Assembly (NCBI GenBank): GCA_030824555.1
Contig: JAVBXK010000036.1
Coordinates: 33,424 to 97,423 of the forward strand
DNA length: 64,000 bases
Source: a bacterium
GTDB lineage: Bacteria; Pseudomonadota; Gammaproteobacteria; Burkholderiales; Burkholderiaceae_C
Reading direction: 5' to 3'
Under the pieces are notes generated by a model, which did not search any database, had not been told where the DNA came from, and saw nothing but the letters and a program-made list of their open reading frames with translations. Made by a program: the position numbers and the translations under genes. Below, piece by piece: positions 8,523-17,119 of this stretch (the first letter of the stretch is position 1; every line of letters starts with the position of its first letter).

Positions 8523-8667
8523 TTGTGGTTTATCTGACCAAACGCCGGATACCCACAAACGTGGTCGTCAAACAAAGTCGCATGACATCCTCAAAAAAGT
8601 GTTTGAAATCAATTCTGTAACGCATCCCGCTGGATGTCGGAACAGGTATACCAGATTCGACAAACCT

Positions 8668-8856
8668 GACTGGGTACCGCCCCGGTCCGTCGAACTGCTG
8701 CATCAGGTGCGCGAACGGGTTCGCTACCTGCACTGCAGCCTACAGACCGAGAAAGCGTATGTCTACTGGGCCAAGTCATTTGTGTTGTGGGCGGCTCGCA
8801 GCAGCGGTGGATTTCGTCACCCGTGCGAAATGAGGCAGACCGAGGGCGAAGGGCTG
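8668..8856 (+). pseudogene. intI: Integron integrase (IntI) N-terminal remnant
   Basis: An open frame across this segment reads PPRSVELLHQVRERVRYLHC, then SLQTEKAYVYWAKSFVLW and FRHPCEMRQTEGEG. This follows the SAM-like N-terminal domain of IntI tyrosine recombinases (in IntI1 the corresponding parts are [35 protein letters not shown] and VRHPATLGSSEVEAF). Homology stops after about 62 codons, before the catalytic domain; the R-H-R-Y residues are all missing, so the gene is dead. A short insertion ('LWAARSSGG') replaces the usual F-H-G spacing. It diverges from the DUF2971 gene, the arrangement of intI and its first cassette. Confidence 0.75.
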
Positions 8857-9295
8857 CAACAGGTCGGGAACAGCCCCGTAACTCAGCCTCTTCGTACAAC
8901 GCAAGTCAATGACAAATCAGATCAAAAAGTGCTTCTACCGCTTTATCCTAAAGCGAGAGCAGCTATCAATTCAGACAAATCACCACAACCAGCCATCTGA
9001 CCCTTGACCTCCGCGCACCCACTCCGCCGTTCAAGTGGTGTGGCGGGTGGACTGTGGGGGCGGCGACTTGGCCGGTGGCGAGGCGCGCAGGCCGTGGGGC
9101 GGGTGCGCCGCCAGGCGCACATCCACATCAAACTTGGCGCGGCTGTCTGAGCGGAGCTTTGCGCAGCAAAGCGCAGCGAGTTTCCGCGCCACCGCCCCAC
9201 GGCTGAGCACCGCAGCGCAGTCCGCACAGCGGACCACCGGCCCAGGAGCCGCCCCCACGGCCCGCCCACCACACCACGTGCAAACGCCCCGGCGG
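8857..9295. other. Gene-free stretch after the integrase remnant
   Basis: No supported gene. An interspersed repeat occupies 8921-8990. The rest (about 9000-9295) is very G+C-rich and has open frames on both strands without recognisable protein features. It includes the self-complementary run 'TTTGCGCAGCAAAGCGCAGC' around 9160-9180. Confidence 0.5.
8921..8990 (-). repeat. AT-rich interspersed repeat
   Basis: On the minus strand this reads 'TTGATAGCTGCTCTCGCTTT', 'GGATAAAGCGGTAGAAGC' and 'ACTTTTTGATC', matching the family pattern ATAGCTG...ATAAAGCG.TAGA.GC..TTTTT. It sits directly after the IntI remnant. Confidence 0.65.
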
Positions 9296-10105
9296 TCATT
9301 TCGTTGCCCGGGACTCGCGAGCCACCCGCACCGCCTCCCCAATGGCCTTCACCACTGAATCTGGCTTTTCAAGCGGGATGACGTGGCCGCTGTCCACCCA
9401 AATCTGCTTGGAACCGGGGTACAAATTGGCGATGTCAGCCCGCTTGCGGTTGGCATCGTCAGCCAGCACAGACGATGCCGTCATGGGTTGAAGTGCACTG
9501 AGCACGAACACGGGAACAGCGGGGTCCACCGGCAGGCTCGACACAGCTTGCCCGGTTTGATCCAAGGCAGCAAACTCTTGCTTGGCCGTGTCGGAGGTCA
9601 GCAAACCAAAGGTCATCTTCAACCAGGCGGGCCAGGTTTCGGGGTCGCCAGCGCCTTTCAGTTGCTCGGGGTGGGTGGTGTCCACCAGCACCAGCGCGGC
9701 CACGTCCTGGGGGTATTGCCGTACAAACAGCTGCATGTACAGCCCACCCAAGGAATGCCCCACCAGGACGTAGGGCGGCGGCAACTGCCGCGCCTTGAGC
9801 AGCGCGCGCAGTTCTGCCACGGTGTGCGCACCGTCGCGTGGCGCTGCGGCGGCTTCGCTTTTGCCGTAGCCCGCCCGGTTGTAGGCCAGCGCAGTGGTTT
9901 CACGCACCGTGTCGGGCCAGACTTTGGCCCACCCGTCCAAGGTGCCCCCCAGCCCGTTTTCGAACACAACCACCGGGGTGCCCTGCCCTGCAACGACAGA
10001 CTCGACGGCGCGTCCGTCCACGGGCGCGGTGGCCGCGCCGGGCAAGGTGGTGCAGGCACCCAGTAAAACCGGCAGCAACAGTGTGGCAAATATCCAGTGT
10101 TTCAT
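9296..10105 (-). CDS. Alpha/beta hydrolase lipoprotein
   Basis: The start at 10105 gives MKHWIFATLLLPVLLGAC, a lipoprotein signal with lipobox LLGAC; 269 residues in total. The alpha/beta hydrolase core is plain: oxyanion region 'FENGLGGTLDGW', 'AYNRAGYGKSE', nucleophile elbow 'VGHSLGG' (catalytic Ser), acid region near 'VLSALQPMTAS' and the catalytic His in 'DSGHVIPLEKPD'. It would act as an esterase or lipase-like hydrolase at the outer or inner membrane. The substrate is not indicated. An in-frame extension to 10270 is low-complexity Pro/Cys sequence and was rejected. It lies 16 bases after the next lipoprotein gene, so they are probably cotranscribed. Confidence 0.85.
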   Translation of the reverse strand: MKHWIFATLLLPVLLGACTTLPGAATAPVDGRAVESVVAGQGTPVVVFENGLGGTLDGWAKVWPDTVRETTALAYNRAGYGKSEAAAAPRDGAHTVAELRALLKARQLPPPYVLVGHSLGGLYMQLFVRQYPQDVAALVLVDTTHPEQLKGAGDPETWPAWLKMTFGLLTSDTAKQEFAALDQTGQAVSSLPVDPAVPVFVLSALQPMTASSVLADDANRKRADIANLYPGSKQIWVDSGHVIPLEKPDSVVKAIGEAVRVARESRATK

Positions 10106-10121
10106 TTGTATGCAATGGGTG

Positions 10122-10697
10122 TCATCGGGCAAAACAGTTGTCAGCTGGCACGGTGGCCAAACTGGCGGAAACGGACGACAGCGTGGGCTGGATGGTGGGC
10201 ATCTCGTCGCCCAGCAAGCACAGCAGGTTGTTGGGCCGCAGGGTCCAGATGGAGCCGAAGCGTGAGCCAATCACCGTGCGAAGCTCTCCCCAATGGGCCG
10301 TCAGATTCTGATTGGCTTCGGCACGCGCAAACGTCACGACACCGGCCTGGGTCGGGCCGACCAGTTGGGATGCGCCTGCGCATTCGTTGCCGTTGAAGGC
10401 CAGCACGCCCTCGGCATAGTCGAGCGTGGCTGGACTGCTCACGGTGGTGGTGGGGCTGGTCACGGTTGCCCGAAGGAATTTTTTGAACGATTGAAAGCCC
10501 GTCTTCACGCAACCCTGTTGCACCCAGTCGCCAGCCAGCGCTTCTGTGTAGGGCGCGGGCCCCGTCACATTGCCCGGCGGGCCGCCGTCTTGCCCGCTGT
10601 CACCGCCGCCGCAGGCACTCAAGGCCAGCGTGGTGGCGGCCATCAGGGCCACGGCAGACAGGCGTTTGTGGCCTGGCAAAGTTGAAAACATGGGCAT
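10122..10697 (-). CDS. Hypothetical lipoprotein
   Basis: The ATG at 10697 is chosen because AGGAG lies six bases upstream. The 191-residue product has a lipoprotein signal ending 'LALSACGGG', so it should be lipid-anchored at Cys. The mature part is Gly/Ser/Thr-rich at first, then has four further Cys (QQGC, NECAG, NLLCLL, DNCFA) that could form disulphides. I recognise no domain. It precedes the hydrolase lipoprotein by 16 bases and may share its transcript. Function unknown. Confidence 0.7.
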   Translation of the reverse strand: MPMFSTLPGHKRLSAVALMAATTLALSACGGGDSGQDGGPPGNVTGPAPYTEALAGDWVQQGCVKTGFQSFKKFLRATVTSPTTTVSSPATLDYAEGVLAFNGNECAGASQLVGPTQAGVVTFARAEANQNLTAHWGELRTVIGSRFGSIWTLRPNNLLCLLGDEMPTIQPTLSSVSASLATVPADNCFAR

Positions 10698-10795
10698 GAA
10701 AAACTCCTGTGTGGATGCAAATGAAAGGGAAGCGGGCGCACGGCACCCGTCGGGCAGGCAAAGCAGCCCTGACAACAGTCAGCAGGTGGAAAAGC

Positions 10796-11518
10796 TCAGG
10801 CGGGTTTGCGGGCCACGATGAAGACCCTGATGTCTTTGCCCCGTGTGCCGTGGCGCTCGACCGACACAATCTCCAAGCCCTGGCGGGTGAAGGCCGATTG
10901 CAGCGCCTCCCCGTTGAAGATCAGCACGTGGGGTGCCTTGCCCACCGCGCGCATCAGGGGCAGTGCCAGGTGGGTGATCAGTGGGTTCAGCTCGGCGATG
11001 CAGGGGGTTTTGGAGATGAGCAAACCGCCCGGCCGCAAGGCTTGCACGGCGTGCGCCAGCGTCTGGTCAAGGTCGCTTGCCAGGTGCAGCACGTTGAAGG
11101 CCAGCACCACGTCACAGGCGCTGTGCCCGGCCACCGGCGCATCGGCATCGGCCACGGCGAAACTCAGGCGCGGCACGGGCTGGGCCGCCAGCTTTTCCTG
11201 GGCGATGGCGATCATGCCGGCCGACACATCGGTTGCCAGCAGGTGCTTGACGAAGGGCGCCAGGCGCAGCGCGGTGGTGCCGGTGCCGCAGCCGATTTCC
11301 AGCACCTCATGCCCCGTAGACAACAAAACCTGCACGCGCCGCAGTGTGGTTTCGTAGCCAGCCATGTCGGCAATGGGGTCGGCCGCGTACTTGCGCGCAG
11401 CGCGGTCCCAGAAACGGGCTTTGCGGGCGGTTGACGCAGTCACCTCGGCAAATTGGGCAGTATCGACAAGGCAAGAAGCGGTGGCGGGAGTCGGCATGTG
11501 GAGGGAGACAAACGTCAT
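10796..11518 (-). CDS. Class I SAM-dependent methyltransferase
   Basis: A 240-residue cytosolic protein with the SAM-binding motif I 'VLEIGCGTGTTALRLAP', acidic loop 'LLATDVSAGMIAIAQ', motif with 'FAVADADAP' and 'CDVVLAFNVLHLASDLDQTLA' and the following 'ALRPGGLLISKTPC'. These are typical of methyltransferase domains acting on small molecules. The substrate is unknown. A second in-frame ATG at 11497 is possible; neither start has a clear Shine-Dalgarno sequence. It diverges from a LysR regulator 82 bases away, which may control it. Confidence 0.85.
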   Translation of the reverse strand: MTFVSLHMPTPATASCLVDTAQFAEVTASTARKARFWDRAARKYAADPIADMAGYETTLRRVQVLLSTGHEVLEIGCGTGTTALRLAPFVKHLLATDVSAGMIAIAQEKLAAQPVPRLSFAVADADAPVAGHSACDVVLAFNVLHLASDLDQTLAHAVQALRPGGLLISKTPCIAELNPLITHLALPLMRAVGKAPHVLIFNGEALQSAFTRQGLEIVSVERHGTRGKDIRVFIVARKPA

Positions 11519-11600
11519 TCAATGGACAACACCCGGATGCTATCCATGCACAACGTCGCAGGGAATTGCGGTAAATTGCACTGAACATATACGTTTTTGC

Positions 11601-12473
11601 ATGAATAACCTCGACTGGAACCAGCTCAAAGCCTTTTTGGAGACCGCCGAAACGGGCTCGCTGTCGGCGGCGGCCCGCAAGCTGGGCCTGACCCAACCCA
11701 CGCTGAGCCGCCAGGTGGCGGCCATCGAGCAGCGCATGGGCATCACGCTGTTCGAGCGCGTGGGCAAGGCCATGGCGCTCACCCCCACCGGGCTGGACTT
11801 GCTGGCACACGCACGCGCCATGGGAGCGGCAGCCGAGGCGCTGGGCCTGGCGGCCACTGGCCGCTCGCAGGCTGTGGGCGGGGTGGTGTCGGTTTCCGCC
11901 ACCGATGCAGTGGCCGCCTATTTGCTGCCCCCGTTGGTGCGCCAGCTGCGCGAGCAGGCACCGGGCATTGTGGTTGAGGTGATTTCGTCCAATGCCTTCA
12001 GCGACCTGCTGCGCCGCGAGGCCGACATTGCCATCCGCCACGTCAAGCCCGAACAGCCGGAGCTGATTGCGCGCCTGGTGCGCGAGGCCACCGCCAGTTT
12101 TTATGCATCTGAAGACTGGGTGAAGGCACACGGCCACCCGCGCAGCGCGGCCGACGCGGCCCACTTGCCCTTTGTGGGATCTGACCGGTCGGGTCAGCTC
12201 CTGGGTTACCTGCGCCAGCACGGCCTGCAGCTGACCGAAGCCAACTTCAGCTGCTATGCAGACCACTCGGTGCCGCACTGGGCGCTGGTGCGTCAAGGCA
12301 TGGGCATCGGTGTGGTGGGCGACGACATGGTCCGCGACATGCCCGGCATCGTCCGCGTGCTGGATGACGTGCCGCCGGTGCGTTTCCCGATCTGGCTGGT
12401 GACCCACCGCGAACTGCGCACCTCGCAGCCGATACGGGTGGTGTTCGACGCGCTGGCGAAGGGTCTGGCCTGA
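11601..12473 (+). CDS. LysR-family transcriptional regulator
   Basis: Starting at the ATG at 11601, the product is 290 residues with the winged helix-turn-helix at the N-terminus ('LETAETGSLSAAARKLGLT' and 'QPTLSRQVAAIEQRMGITLF') and a substrate-binding domain after residue 90. The in-frame opening back to 11364 runs through the divergent methyltransferase gene and is rejected. By the usual LysR arrangement it probably regulates the methyltransferase from the shared intergenic region 11519-11600. The inducer is unknown. Confidence 0.88.
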   Translation: MNNLDWNQLKAFLETAETGSLSAAARKLGLTQPTLSRQVAAIEQRMGITLFERVGKAMALTPTGLDLLAHARAMGAAAEALGLAATGRSQAVGGVVSVSATDAVAAYLLPPLVRQLREQAPGIVVEVISSNAFSDLLRREADIAIRHVKPEQPELIARLVREATASFYASEDWVKAHGHPRSAADAAHLPFVGSDRSGQLLGYLRQHGLQLTEANFSCYADHSVPHWALVRQGMGIGVVGDDMVRDMPGIVRVLDDVPPVRFPIWLVTHRELRTSQPIRVVFDALAKGLA

Positions 12474-12639
12474 AGGTCCCTTTCTGGGTCATGTGTGGGG
12501 CCACTGCACCCACTTGCGGGGGGCCGGAATGGGCCACTGGCATCGAGGGGATTGATCTGCCGCAAATTTGCCGTCAGGAGATGGTTGCAAAATTCGTAAA
12601 CACGTTCACAGCAACTGACTCAATGCAGATTTGCGCGAC

Positions 12640-13200
12640 ATGACCACACCCCTTCGAACACAAGTCATTCAGGCAGCTCGCGGCCTTTTCATGGAAAAGG
12701 GGTACGAAGCTGTTGGCATGCGGGAAATAGCTGACGCGGTAGGGAAAAAACCCGTGCAGGTTTACCGCCTGGCACTATCGAAGGCAGACATCCTGGCTGA
12801 AATCATTCTGGCATTGAACCAAGAGCAGATTGAGGCGCTGCCTTTGCTGGTGTCCCGAGTGGAGGGCACCAACGCTTTCGAACGAACTTGCAGCTACTTG
12901 CAGGGTCTGTACGAGTCGGATGTGGCTCATGTGCGTGTGCGCGCCATTGGAGCGGCACACGGCTGGCTTTGGAGTCAATCCTATGAGCAGGCTGTGGTCG
13001 AGCAGGTTTGGCAGTTGGTGGGCCCCATCGTCGGGTGGATGAACGCAGACGGGCTGAGCGACATTCCCGCTCGTTGCTACGCCATCTGGTCTTTGTATTA
13101 CGTGGGTTACAGGTGCGCCGTGATGCGCGGCGGGACACCCGCAGAGTGCCTGGCGGAGATCCGCCCCAGCTTGGCCTTGTTGTTCCCACCCCAGGCCTGA
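12640..13200 (+). CDS. TetR/AcrR-family transcriptional regulator
   Basis: The 186-residue protein has a TetR N-terminal HTH: 'VIQAARGLFMEKGYEAVGM', 'REIADAVGKKPVQVYRLALS' and 'KADILAEII'. The usual recognition-helix 'LYxHF' is replaced by 'VYRLAL', so its DNA target may be unusual. The C-terminal ligand-binding part is helical with several Trp. A TTG at 12631 is an alternative start. It is followed only ten bases later by a GGDEF protein, so the two probably form an operon linking an unknown signal to c-di-GMP synthesis. Confidence 0.8.
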   Translation: MTTPLRTQVIQAARGLFMEKGYEAVGMREIADAVGKKPVQVYRLALSKADILAEIILALNQEQIEALPLLVSRVEGTNAFERTCSYLQGLYESDVAHVRVRAIGAAHGWLWSQSYEQAVVEQVWQLVGPIVGWMNADGLSDIPARCYAIWSLYYVGYRCAVMRGGTPAECLAEIRPSLALLFPPQA

Positions 13201-13210
13201 CTGCACTGCG

Positions 13211-15907
13211 ATGGACCACCCCACTCCCCCGCGCATGCTGCAGCACATTGCTTACCAATGGTTGCTGCTGACAGTCATTGCGGTTGGTATGGCCGTTTCT
13301 TGGCTTTGGGCCGACCGCCAAGACACATTGCGTCAGGCTGCTGTTCAGCAAACCAATGTGGCACGATTGCTTGAAATTCACACCACCCACGTCATTGGCA
13401 ATGCCAACACCGTGTTGGACCGGGTGATCGACGAGGTGCGGGACCACGACATCATGGCCACTGGCGCAGACAAGCGCTGGCCCGTGCTGGCCCGCATGGC
13501 CGAGCGACTGCCCAGCAGCGGGCGGCTGTGGCTTTACCGTGCAGATGGCACAGCCGTGATGGCATCACACCTGCGCCGCTCCAACAACAATGCCACGGAC
13601 CGTGAATACTTCACGGCTCAGCGCGAGCGAGACGCCGGTCTGTTCATCGGCGAGACGGTCGTGGGCAAGACCACACACAAGAAGGTGTTCAATCTCAGCC
13701 GTCGGCTGGAAACCCCAGACGGCACGTTTGCCGGGGTGGCGATGGCCGCCATCGACATTGACGTGTTTGTCCAGGCCGTCAGTGAACTGAAGCTGGGCAA
13801 TTCGGCTGCGTACACGTTGGCCAGGCTGGATGGAGCGGTGATCATGCGACACCCCGATGAGGAGGCAGCAGGCAAGCGATTCGGGCTGAGGGTCTTGAAC
13901 GAAATCACCAAGGCACCGTATGGCGTTTACTCTGCGGTATCACTCTTAGACGGCGTGGACCGTCAGCTTGCGTATCGCAAACACCCCACACTTCCCGTGG
14001 TCATCGTGGTCAGCTTGGCCAGAGAAGAAATTCTCGCTTCTTGGGTGCAGCGCGCGTGGGTCACAGCCGTTGCGTTGTGCTGCCTGTTGGGGCTGGGAAG
14101 TTGGTTGACACTCAAATCGCATGTCGCGGCCAGGCGCGAAGCCCGAGTCGTGGCACACATGCAAACGGTGCTGGACACGGTGGCCGAAGGCATTTGCGGC
14201 ATCGATGCACACGGCAACGTGGCGTTCATCAACCCAGCTGGCGCGGCACTGCTGGGTTGCGACCCTGACGAGTTGGTTGGTCACCCCCTTCGCTCGGTTG
14301 CAGGGTGGTCTGATGAAAACAAACCGGCTCCTGAATTTGCCAGTTGCCAGGCGTCAGGCACCACAACTGTCCAAGCGCTGGGTGGACTGCGCTTCACGGC
14401 TGAATACTCGGCCACCCAGGTATCCGACTTGGGAGGCCGACCTGGCCTTGTGGTGGCATTCAGGGACGTGAGCCCACTCATCGCATCGCGGAACGCCTTG
14501 CAAGAACAAAAGGAGTTCGTGACCCGCATACTGGATTCGCTCGCAGAACAAGTTGCGGTGGTCGACGGCAAAGGGGTCATCACGCAAGTCAATGAGGCCT
14601 GGCGGCTGTTTGCCCACGTCAACGGTGCCGGTGGCGCCCCCGCTGTCTCGGTGGGCAGCAATTACCTGCACGTGTGCAGCCAGGCCGCAACAGGTGGTGT
14701 CCATGCCGATCAGGCAGGCGCTGCGTTCAACGGCATCCAGGCCGTACTGGATGGGACGAAGGACCACTTCACACTGGAATACCCTTGTGATGCGCCCGAT
14801 GAGAAACGTTGGTTCGCCATGACCGTGTTGCCGCTGAAGGGCGCGCAAGGTGGTGCCGTCATCATTCACCAGAATCTGACCGAGCGACACGTGGCAGAGG
14901 AAAAGCTGCGAACGGGCGAAGAACACTTCCGCATGTTGGCCGAAAACATGGCCGACATGGTGTGGAAAGCCGACCAGGACTTGCGCTTCACCTATATCAA
15001 CGACGCTGATCGACGGGTGCGTGGCTTCGAGCGCGGGGAAGTCATCGGGCACACCATCATGGACACCCTCACGCCCGAGGGAACGCACGTTCTTGCCAGC
15101 CTGAAACGCCAGCGCCAGGCACTGGAGTCCAGTGGCCGCAAAGGGGTGCCTTTGCGCGTTGAGTTTCCACAACGTTGCAAGGACGGCGGAGAAGTCTGGA
15201 CCGAAGTCACCACCATGCCCATCTACGACTTGAACGGCCATATCAACGGCTACCAGGGGATCGGGCGTGACGTGACTGCACGCAAACAACAGGAACGCAC
15301 GCAGCAAGACGAGCGGCAAGAGCTCGAAAGCCAACTGGCTCAGGCAGAAACCGAAAAAGCTGAACTGCACGCCAAGGCCAACCGCGATCCGCTTACCGGG
15401 TTGAACAACCGCCGTTACCTGAACGATGCACTCCCGCACGAGTTGACACGGGCACAACGAAAAGACTACCCGGTGGCGGTGATCATGGTTGACTTGGACC
15501 ACTTCAAGGTGGTCAATGACACCCATGGACACGCGGCAGGCGATGAGGTGCTGCGCACGCTGGCGGCATTGCTCAAACGCTGTGCCCGGGAAAGCGATCT
15601 GATCTGCCGCTACGGTGGCGAAGAGTTTGTGATCGTGATGCCAGGCATGAGCACACAAGGTGCCTGGGAGCGGGTGGACACACTGCGCAAGATCTTGGCT
15701 GACACGTCCGTTCAGCATGGTGATGCCACCATCCGTGTCACCATGTCAGCCGGGATTGCGGCATTCCCGGAACACAGCACCCACGAAGCCACACTGCTGA
15801 CACAGGCAGACCATGCGCTGTATCAGGCCAAGCGCCGCGGGCGCAACCAGGTTGCGGTATACAACGCGGCAGATACAGCAGACAACCGCAGTGACAGCGG
15901 TAGGTAA
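13211..15907 (+). CDS. Cache-PAS-PAS-PAS-GGDEF diguanylate cyclase
   Basis: An 898-residue membrane sensor. An N-terminal transmembrane helix (about 15-35, 'WLLLTVIAVGMAVSWLWA') is followed by a periplasmic double-Cache-like sensor to about residue 280, with 'YFTAQRERDAGLFIGETV' typical of PDC sensors, then a second helix ('AWVTAVALCCLLGLGSWL'). Three PAS modules follow at roughly 310-420, 430-560 and 570-700. The C-terminal GGDEF domain has 'DPLTGLNNRRYL', the active-site GGEEF at about residue 802 and an intact RxxD inhibitory I-site (RESD) five residues before it. It should therefore make c-di-GMP with product feedback. No EAL domain is present. Extracellular ligand and PAS cofactors are unknown. 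Confidence 0.92.
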   Translation: MDHPTPPRMLQHIAYQWLLLTVIAVGMAVSWLWADRQDTLRQAAVQQTNVARLLEIHTTHVIGNANTVLDRVIDEVRDHDIMATGADKRWPVLARMAERLPSSGRLWLYRADGTAVMASHLRRSNNNATDREYFTAQRERDAGLFIGETVVGKTTHKKVFNLSRRLETPDGTFAGVAMAAIDIDVFVQAVSELKLGNSAAYTLARLDGAVIMRHPDEEAAGKRFGLRVLNEITKAPYGVYSAVSLLDGVDRQLAYRKHPTLPVVIVVSLAREEILASWVQRAWVTAVALCCLLGLGSWLTLKSHVAARREARVVAHMQTVLDTVAEGICGIDAHGNVAFINPAGAALLGCDPDELVGHPLRSVAGWSDENKPAPEFASCQASGTTTVQALGGLRFTAEYSATQVSDLGGRPGLVVAFRDVSPLIASRNALQEQKEFVTRILDSLAEQVAVVDGKGVITQVNEAWRLFAHVNGAGGAPAVSVGSNYLHVCSQAATGGVHADQAGAAFNGIQAVLDGTKDHFTLEYPCDAPDEKRWFAMTVLPLKGAQGGAVIIHQNLTERHVAEEKLRTGEEHFRMLAENMADMVWKADQDLRFTYINDADRRVRGFERGEVIGHTIMDTLTPEGTHVLASLKRQRQALESSGRKGVPLRVEFPQRCKDGGEVWTEVTTMPIYDLNGHINGYQGIGRDVTARKQQERTQQDERQELESQLAQAETEKAELHAKANRDPLTGLNNRRYLNDALPHELTRAQRKDYPVAVIMVDLDHFKVVNDTHGHAAGDEVLRTLAALLKRCARESDLICRYGGEEFVIVMPGMSTQGAWERVDTLRKILADTSVQHGDATIRVTMSAGIAAFPEHSTHEATLLTQADHALYQAKRRGRNQVAVYNAADTADNRSDSGR

Positions 15908-15960
15908 TGAAGTAGTGAACTGGCATGACCCAATTGCCGTGCGCAAAGGTCATCGATCAA

Positions 15961-16593
15961 CTACGACTTCATGACTCTGCGCTCCATCTCGCCCGTCAGC
16001 ACCATCTCTATCCACAGGCGCTTTGCAAAGCCCTGGTTGAACAACAGCCAAATCACCACGGGCGTGAGTGGGGTCAAAATTAAAAATCCAAACTGATACC
16101 CATACGCCACCAGTTCTGCCGACCATCCTTGCAAGCCTGTTGCGGCACGGGCTGTCGCCCCCCCTTGAAGCACAACCGCCAGCCAATGGCAACACATGCA
16201 AGCTGCCTGGACCGGCACCAACAGCATGGCCCCCACCCCTGACTGCCACCATGTATTTCCCGTTTTTGAAGCAAGCATCAGCGCCAGATACAACACCAAG
16301 CCATATCCGTAGGTGAGGAAGTTCACGTCAGGCTGCATGAAGCCCACCACATGACGATCGCCCTGTGGCACCAACAAGCCGACATGGGTAATCAGCTCAA
16401 TGACCACGCCATGGGCCTGCACAGCCTGTACCCAGTTGAACTGGCTTTTCATCACAAAGGAAGCCAACCAGGTTGGGGGAATCGCCAAGTAGGCAGCCAT
16501 GGCATACCAAGGAAACGAAAGCACGCCCATGTAGCCGATGCTTTTGAGTAAAAACCGACTCAGCTGACTGAGTCTGAAAACGTCATGCGGCAT
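15961..16593 (-). CDS. Exosortase H-associated membrane protein
   Basis: This 210-residue protein overlaps the end of the exosortase gene by eleven bases (ATGCCGCATGA), which indicates translational coupling. It has about five hydrophobic helices, with a 'MQPDVNFLTYGYGLVLYLAL' stretch, 'GVGAMLLVPVQAACMCCHWL' and 'FGFLILTPLTPVVIWLLF'. It has no catalytic motif I know. Similar small membrane proteins are found directly beside XrtH in other betaproteobacteria, so a role with the exosortase is inferred from position. It is the last gene of the locus. Confidence 0.7.
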   Translation of the reverse strand: MPHDVFRLSQLSRFLLKSIGYMGVLSFPWYAMAAYLAIPPTWLASFVMKSQFNWVQAVQAHGVVIELITHVGLLVPQGDRHVVGFMQPDVNFLTYGYGLVLYLALMLASKTGNTWWQSGVGAMLLVPVQAACMCCHWLAVVLQGGATARAATGLQGWSAELVAYGYQFGFLILTPLTPVVIWLLFNQGFAKRLWIEMVLTGEMERRVMKS

Positions 16594-17083
16594 AGGTTTC
16601 CGTTGACCTTCTGGCGACCGCTCGCATCCACAACAGCCATACCACCAGCACGTCCAGCATGATCAAGGCCTGCCAAAGATACAGGTGTGCAAACTCGAAA
16701 ACAGCGGTGTCCCATTTCCCCAGGTAGTACAAACTGATGATGCGCAACAGATTGACAACTTGAACCGCCGCCACCCCGAACACCACGCCCAGGACTTTGA
16801 GCCTCAAAGGCGCTGGGAATGCAATGATGCCGGCGACAAGGATGATTGCAGCCTCGACCCCGTTGCAACCTGACTCAATGGATACCGCAAATCCAGTCGA
16901 TTGACTTTGAAGCATTTGGCCGTGGCTGATCACATCTTGATCGAACATCGACATCAAGAATGCGCTGGCTTGCGCCAGAAGCCCTGTCCAGGGATACACC
17001 ACGGCCGTGTGCACAGCGTTGAGCTTTTCGATGCCAAACAACAGCATCAACACGCTCAGGAAAACAGCGAAAAATCGGGTCAT
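16583..17083 (-). CDS. xrtH: Exosortase H (IPTLxxWG-CTERM-specific)
   Basis: A 166-residue polytopic membrane protein, the short size expected of XrtH. The exosortase catalytic residues are all present: Cys73 in 'ESGCNGVEAAIILVAGIIAF', Arg114 in 'VVNLLRIISLYYLG' and His133 in 'FEFAHLYLWQ'. Exosortases recognise a C-terminal motif, transmembrane helix and basic tail on secreted proteins, cleave them and probably transfer them to another molecule. The 1180-residue protein immediately upstream ends in exactly the IPTL-CTERM signal that XrtH serves. The 36-base gap between them suggests one operon. Confidence 0.92.
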   Translation of the reverse strand: MTRFFAVFLSVLMLLFGIEKLNAVHTAVVYPWTGLLAQASAFLMSMFDQDVISHGQMLQSQSTGFAVSIESGCNGVEAAIILVAGIIAFPAPLRLKVLGVVFGVAAVQVVNLLRIISLYYLGKWDTAVFEFAHLYLWQALIMLDVLVVWLLWMRAVARRSTETYAA

Positions 17084-17119
17084 CGCGAGTGACTCTGAAT
17101 GCCGCCATGGTGCCCCGAT

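Noticed and set aside
8395..9000. A full-length 201-residue protein in the IntI frame
   Set aside because: Only about 62 codons match IntI. The start lies inside the divergent DUF2971 gene and the end runs through the interspersed repeat.
9000..9295. Small G+C-rich open frames on both strands next to the hydrolase gene
   Set aside because: Overlapping frames on opposite strands have similar lengths, no ribosome-binding sites and no recognisable motifs.
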